From contig KQ964501.1 in NCBI GenBank assembly GCA_001566745.1, positions 32,602 to 83,404 of the forward strand: DNA of 50,803 bases, in the 5' to 3' direction. The notes beneath the pieces are model-generated. The model worked only from the letters and a program-made list of their open reading frames with translations, was not told the origin of the DNA and did no database searches. This stretch comes from Conidiobolus coronatus NRRL 28638 (lineage: Eukaryota; Entomophthoromycota; Entomophthoromycetes; Entomophthorales; Conidiobolaceae). Shown in pieces: positions 47,016 to 50,803 of the stretch (the stretch's first letter is position 1; every line of letters begins with the position of its first letter). A program made the position numbers and the translations under genes.

Positions 47016-47279
47016 CTAAGGTTGATACGGCGGAGGTTGCTCGCTAGTGCTAATTCTTGGAGGAGGCGGTGTATACTGAGGAACGCACTCTTCTTCCATT
47101 TCTTGATTGGGTGGTGTAAATGAACTGTTTGGAAGTGGTAAAATTGCTTCGACACTGCGCTTGTGACGTTTCCAACAGTTAACAATAAATAGAGCACCTA
47201 GTATACTTGCACCTATTACTGCTACTACTAAAGCAATTAACAAAACAGATCCTGATTCAAATAACCCTCTTACGCCCAT
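47016..47279 (-). CDS. Small single-pass membrane protein with C-terminal PPxY motif, copy 1
   Basis: A frame of 87 residues. Residues of about 11-33 (SVLLIALVVAVIGASILGAL) are a membrane segment with no cleavable signal, followed by the basic NCWKRHKRS. By the positive-inside rule the C-terminus is cytosolic. The tail is Pro/Gln/Glu-rich and contains VPQYTPPPP and the final QPPPYQP, a class I WW-domain ligand (PPxY). In fungi such motifs on membrane proteins recruit the Rsp5/Nedd4-type ubiquitin ligase, as in the yeast adaptors Rcr1 and Rcr2. It is followed on the same strand by two related genes (48694, 49318). Copy 1 shares PQY(T/S)P with copy 3 and the PPPY end with both. A TATATAG lies about 15 bp before the ATG. 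I know no named family for it; function is inferred from the motif only. Confidence 0.72.
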   Translation of the reverse strand: MGVRGLFESGSVLLIALVVAVIGASILGALFIVNCWKRHKRSVEAILPLPNSSFTPPNQEMEEECVPQYTPPPPRISTSEQPPPYQP

Positions 47280-48693
47280 AATATAAGACAGAGCTATATA
47301 ACAAACCCTAGCTAAAAGGTATTTTTAAAAAGCAGATGAATAAACTGCTATTAAACCCTATTTATAATGAAAGTTAATTAAAATTCACATTCAATTTGAT
47401 GACCAATTCCTATTTCAAAAGCACTCCAATTGACTTGCAAATCTGAACTATATCCCACATCCCTTGTATTACAAGAACAGATTTTCTTTTGGATCAGAAA
47501 TCAAGTATCACAAAATTTAATAAATATTATTATTGGATGTTCTTGTATATTTGAAGAACATATTATTCATGATTCCTAAAACTATCCATATAAATTTTCT
47601 GCCAATTTATGGAAACGCTCTGCTTCATATCACTCTTTTCGGTTAAATTTTACCTCAAAATTATCTTATCCACCAGATAGTGAACTTTTGGGATATTAAT
47701 AGTCAAATTTCACTTTTTTGAAAATTTTTGCTATATATAAATTACTGTGTGACTAAAGTAAAAATTAATCCATTATTAAATGGTTGAATATGGCTAATTC
47801 CGAGCAGTTATAGAAACGAGCTCAATGATAATTCCTGCTTTAATGTATGTTTATTTTTTTATATTCTAAGCATGTATAAAAGTTATAATTGTTAAATAGT
47901 AGCTAATGATTTTTAATGACGCAATTATTGGAAGTTAATTAGTATATATTAGTGCAGGACAATTATGCAGTATGACGAGCTATACTCATAGTTTCACTAA
48001 TAAAGATTGATCAAATATAACTTCTATAAAAGATCTATAGATTAAATTTAAAGTGCTTTCTATATAGATGTTTACTTCTATAAAAGTTTTACATTATGGA
48101 CTATTTTAGCCTGCAATGTAAACCATTAATTTCGAATCCAAAATCACATCAAATAACAGTTTTTAATGTTATACAATTTGGAATCAATCTAATGTTGTGT
48201 AATATAACTTCAACAGACTTTTTACTAAATAATGCAATTCGATCCATGTATATCACATTATATGCATTGGTTTGGAATTTTACAACTATTAATCAAAATT
48301 AATGTAAATATGCAGTTGTAGCATATAGAGTTAGTATTTATGTTAGAGAAATGTAAAGATAAAAAGCCGAATTTTTATGATTACGAAATGAAAATAACAG
48401 TATAAACTAGTTAATCAAATTACATCTTTAATGTTTATACAAATATTAAATAAAAATATTTTGCAATAAACCAGAATTATGTGTTATAGTAAAGAGTATT
48501 AAATTGTATTTCAATTATAAAGAGTTTTTTATGTTCGATTATACAAGAATACAACGCATTTAGAGTTACAGTGCCTTGACAAGTATTATTAAAGTATCTC
48601 AAAATTATAGAAAGCGCGAGTTGGGATTTTTGACTAATTTGTTAGCTTGGGATTTATATATAGACAATAGACACATTTATGAAAATTCATAGG
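47280..48693. other. 1.4-kb intergenic region between PPxY genes 1 and 2
   Basis: No certain gene. About 47400-47700 is less AT-rich than the rest and could be a relic, but no frame holds together. A 68-codon plus-strand frame at 48096-48302 has no recognisable feature. A TACAGTGCC lies at 48567-48575. Confidence 0.5.
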
Positions 48694-48939
48694 CTATGGC
48701 TGGTAAGGTGGAGGGGGTAAGTCAATTTGAGATACATTTAGCTGGCGATTAGCTTGCAAGCCTTGCTGCTGACCTCTATTGCTTTCGAGATCAATTTGAT
48801 ATAAGTTGGTATTATTATTAGCTTGGATAGTCTCTGTAGAATTACTCTTAACACGCAATCTATCCTTCAAATATGCAAAAATAACTAGTACACAAAATAC
48901 ACCAAGCCCTGCCAATAATAGCGTTATAATAAAATTCAT
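48694..48939 (-). CDS. Small single-pass membrane protein with C-terminal PPxY motif, copy 2
   Basis: A frame of 81 residues. The N-terminus MNFIITLLLAGLGVFCVLVI is an almost uninterrupted membrane segment starting at residue 2, followed by AYLKDRLRVK, a positively charged stop that places the tail in the cytosol. The tail is Asn/Gln-rich with two copies of QIDL (YQIDLES and SQIDLPP) and ends LPPPPYQP. AYLKDR is shared with copy 3, and the PPPYQP end with copy 1. A TATATAAG lies about 40 bp upstream of the ATG and TACAGTGC lies at 48962-48969. Together with its neighbours it forms a same-strand family; a ubiquitin-ligase adaptor role is inference from the PPxY motif. Confidence 0.72.
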   Translation of the reverse strand: MNFIITLLLAGLGVFCVLVIFAYLKDRLRVKSNSTETIQANNNTNLYQIDLESNRGQQQGLQANRQLNVSQIDLPPPPYQP

Positions 48940-49317
48940 TTTTTTAAATATTCTTTAATATTACAGTGCTGCACCCACTTATATAACCTTGCATTGTTCT
49001 ATTAAAATTTCTTTTTTCTATTATTAAAAGTTAATCTTCTTATTCTAACATAACTTAATTAACCCTTTCTTAATAGAATTTAAAGTTTTGATTATACAAG
49101 TCTATGGAAATCTATTACAGGTAAATAAGTAGTTTATATTGATTAATTTGAATAAAAAGAAGCAATTTAGAGTTCTAATTAATATCGTTAAATTAGTTCT
49201 GTTTTATTAATTGCATAAGCTATAATCATTGTTTTAATATATTAAATTTAGGTAAATTTTAGAAATATATACATAGTATATTTAACTAGCTAAATATTAT
49301 AGATCGCTTAAGGAGCG
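48940..49317. other. Intergenic DNA between PPxY genes 2 and 3
   Basis: AT-rich; holds the copy 2 promoter (TATA-like element, TACAGTGC) and the copy 3 terminator region. Confidence 0.6.
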
Positions 49318-49514
49318 CTAATGTGGGTATGGAGGAGGTAGCTCATTATTACTAGTTTGGTGTTGTGTTGGCGAATACTGAGGTAAAGCATCTTCCAAGT
49401 TATTAGAACTTGAGTCACTTGTATATAATAGCCATCTGTCCTTTAAATAAGCAATAAAAATACTATAACAAATATAAGAGTAGCTGCAGTGCCAACTAAA
49501 ACTCCTATATTCAT
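49318..49514 (-). CDS. Small single-pass membrane protein with C-terminal PPxY motif, copy 3 (one-base frame break)
   Basis: The N-terminal frame MNIGVLVGTAATLIFVIVF is a membrane segment. The following basic AYLKDRWLLY and the tail (DALPQYSPTQHQTSNNELPP then PYPH) are in the next frame. One more T in the five-T run (minus strand; A run at 49456-49460) joins them into 66 codons and aligns with copy 2 (VFFIAYLKDR against VIFAYLKDR). This is the same kind of homopolymer discrepancy seen in three conserved genes of the window, so the gene may well be intact in the organism; alternatively it is a young pseudogene. It shares PQYSP with copy 1 and the PPPY end with both. It is shorter than the other two (about 65 residues). 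Confidence 0.6.
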
Positions 49515-50803
49515 TTATACTAAGTATAAAGTTTATCTTCTTAGAACGATATTATTTATTTTTATTTATAAGCTTATATTAATGAAATCTGTATAGTAAA
49601 TGGGATTTTTTTTATTAAAGTATGGCACTGTATTTACTTTTATAGAAAATATAATAGATGGTGGTCAATATAAGTATGAGATAATTTTGAACACAAATAA
49701 CACCATATCACTTTTAGCTCATGTGACCAATTCAAAGAATAATTTAGATTCTTTTAATTAATAGTAAACCATGCCTCTTTATATTTTTTGCAGTATATAG
49801 AAAATCACTATTTATGTAATCTATACAATAAAAAGAAGGTAAAATTTATATAAAACTCATTCAGAATATATTTGTTTCTATTCTAAGTTGCTGGAAATTT
49901 ATCTACTTTATTGATTATAAGGTGCAAAACAATATAGACTCCTGAATTCTTGTTTATTATATAATTAAAGTTAAAATCCCTGCATAATAACTAGATTTAT
50001 ATTAAAAATTTATTAAGCAATTAGCAAATTATTATCAAAACCACTATATATATATTTAGCTGTAGTTGAAAATTTTCCATATTTTATATCATAATAACAT
50101 TATTCTGAATCTTATTAATAGATAGGATAAAGAAAGGTGATCGCTATAAAACTGATTTTAGTTTATATTTTGGCTAATGTAACATATTCATGATAGTAAT
50201 AGGAACTGGAGAATGTAATATACTTTATTATGTAGTTATAATCTAATAGTCATACTACAAGTTTATTAATATGAATTTATAATATTATTAAATAAGCTAT
50301 TCTCGGATGAAAATATAGATAGAGAATATAGTAGAAATTTAGCATTTACTTATAGAATTAGCAACAATAAAGTTTAGATACCGTTATTAGATGAAATATG
50401 ATATTAGAGCTATAGATTATTTAATATTACCAGAAAAACTTCACAATGATGCTATTATTTTCAATGCTGGAATAAGATTAAATCACTCACATATATATAC
50501 GCATAGATGTTTTCATTAAATCAATAATTAAAAATAAGAGCATAAATGGTACAACTCATCTACTGATTTTATTCGATTAGTTTACTTATTTTTACTGTAT
50601 ATTAATGAGACTGAAATGTAATATATATGAATAACTACTCAGTTTAAAGTCTATATTATATCAAAATAATGTTATCTATTAAGTCAGACATATAATAACA
50701 AATAAATTTTGATGCATTAAATTTAGTTTATAAACATATTTAAATAGATAATGAAGCTATATAATATATCGAGAGGTATCATACTATTGACGCTTAGCTT
50801 ATA
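49515..50803. other. AT-rich DNA to the window end
   Basis: No gene or RNA recognised. TACAGTGCC (minus strand, 49624-49632) lies about 110 bp upstream of copy 3. No fourth PPPY-ending frame was found on the minus strand. Confidence 0.55.

Noticed and set aside
48096-48302. 68-codon plus-strand frame between PPxY genes
   Set aside because: No signal peptide, motif or repeat of family features; antisense to the cluster. It could be a relic but cannot be supported.

Overview
The window is nuclear DNA of an AT-rich fungus. The evidence is: many short spliceosomal introns (I place 39, all 42-62 nt apart from one of 99 nt), mostly GT-AG with TACTAAC-like branch sites; fungal-type housekeeping proteins; fungal-style small secreted proteins; long, very AT-rich intergenic DNA; and three runs of N that mark scaffold gaps. 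The low GC, an F-box/leucine-rich protein and the retained XPA, NKAP and STK11IP-like genes would fit an early-diverging fungus such as Conidiobolus (Entomophthorales). That placement is only a guess.

Layout. 0.6-7.4 kb: a vacuolar-type serine carboxypeptidase, a D-serine dehydratase/D-threonine aldolase-like enzyme, a tRNA-Ser(AGA) and the pyruvate dehydrogenase E1 alpha gene. 7.4-12.2 kb: a gene desert with three copies of a roughly 260-bp TA-flanked MITE, two of them tip to tip, and a gap. 12.2-20.3 kb: a TTC27/Emw1-like TPR protein and the catalytic subunit of glutamate-cysteine ligase. 20.3-27.4 kb: AT-rich DNA with a gap, MITE remnants and two small secreted-protein genes that share a C-terminal motif. 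27.5-42.3 kb: RNA polymerase I largest subunit, sorting nexin Snx4/Atg24, an STK11IP-like LRR protein, a gap, the XPA/Rad14 repair factor and the GINS subunit Psf2. 42.3-46.5 kb: an F-box-like protein and the splicing-linked NKAP protein. 46.9-49.5 kb: three same-strand genes for tiny single-pass membrane proteins, each ending in a PPxY motif.

The housekeeping genes do not form a pathway; they are ordinary neighbours. The two local groups that look functional are the secreted pair at 23.6/25.0 kb (shared tail motif, similar promoters) and the PPxY trio at 47.0-49.5 kb, which looks like a small tandem family of candidate membrane adaptors for a Rsp5/Nedd4-type ubiquitin ligase. The PPxY trio is the best candidate for something undescribed.

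Quality caution. Four genes (SNX4, XPA, PSF2, PPxY copy 3) each need exactly one base added to or removed from a homopolymer run to read through. This pattern points to sequencing or assembly length errors rather than decay. Exon coordinates below were derived by hand from splice signals and reading-frame arithmetic.
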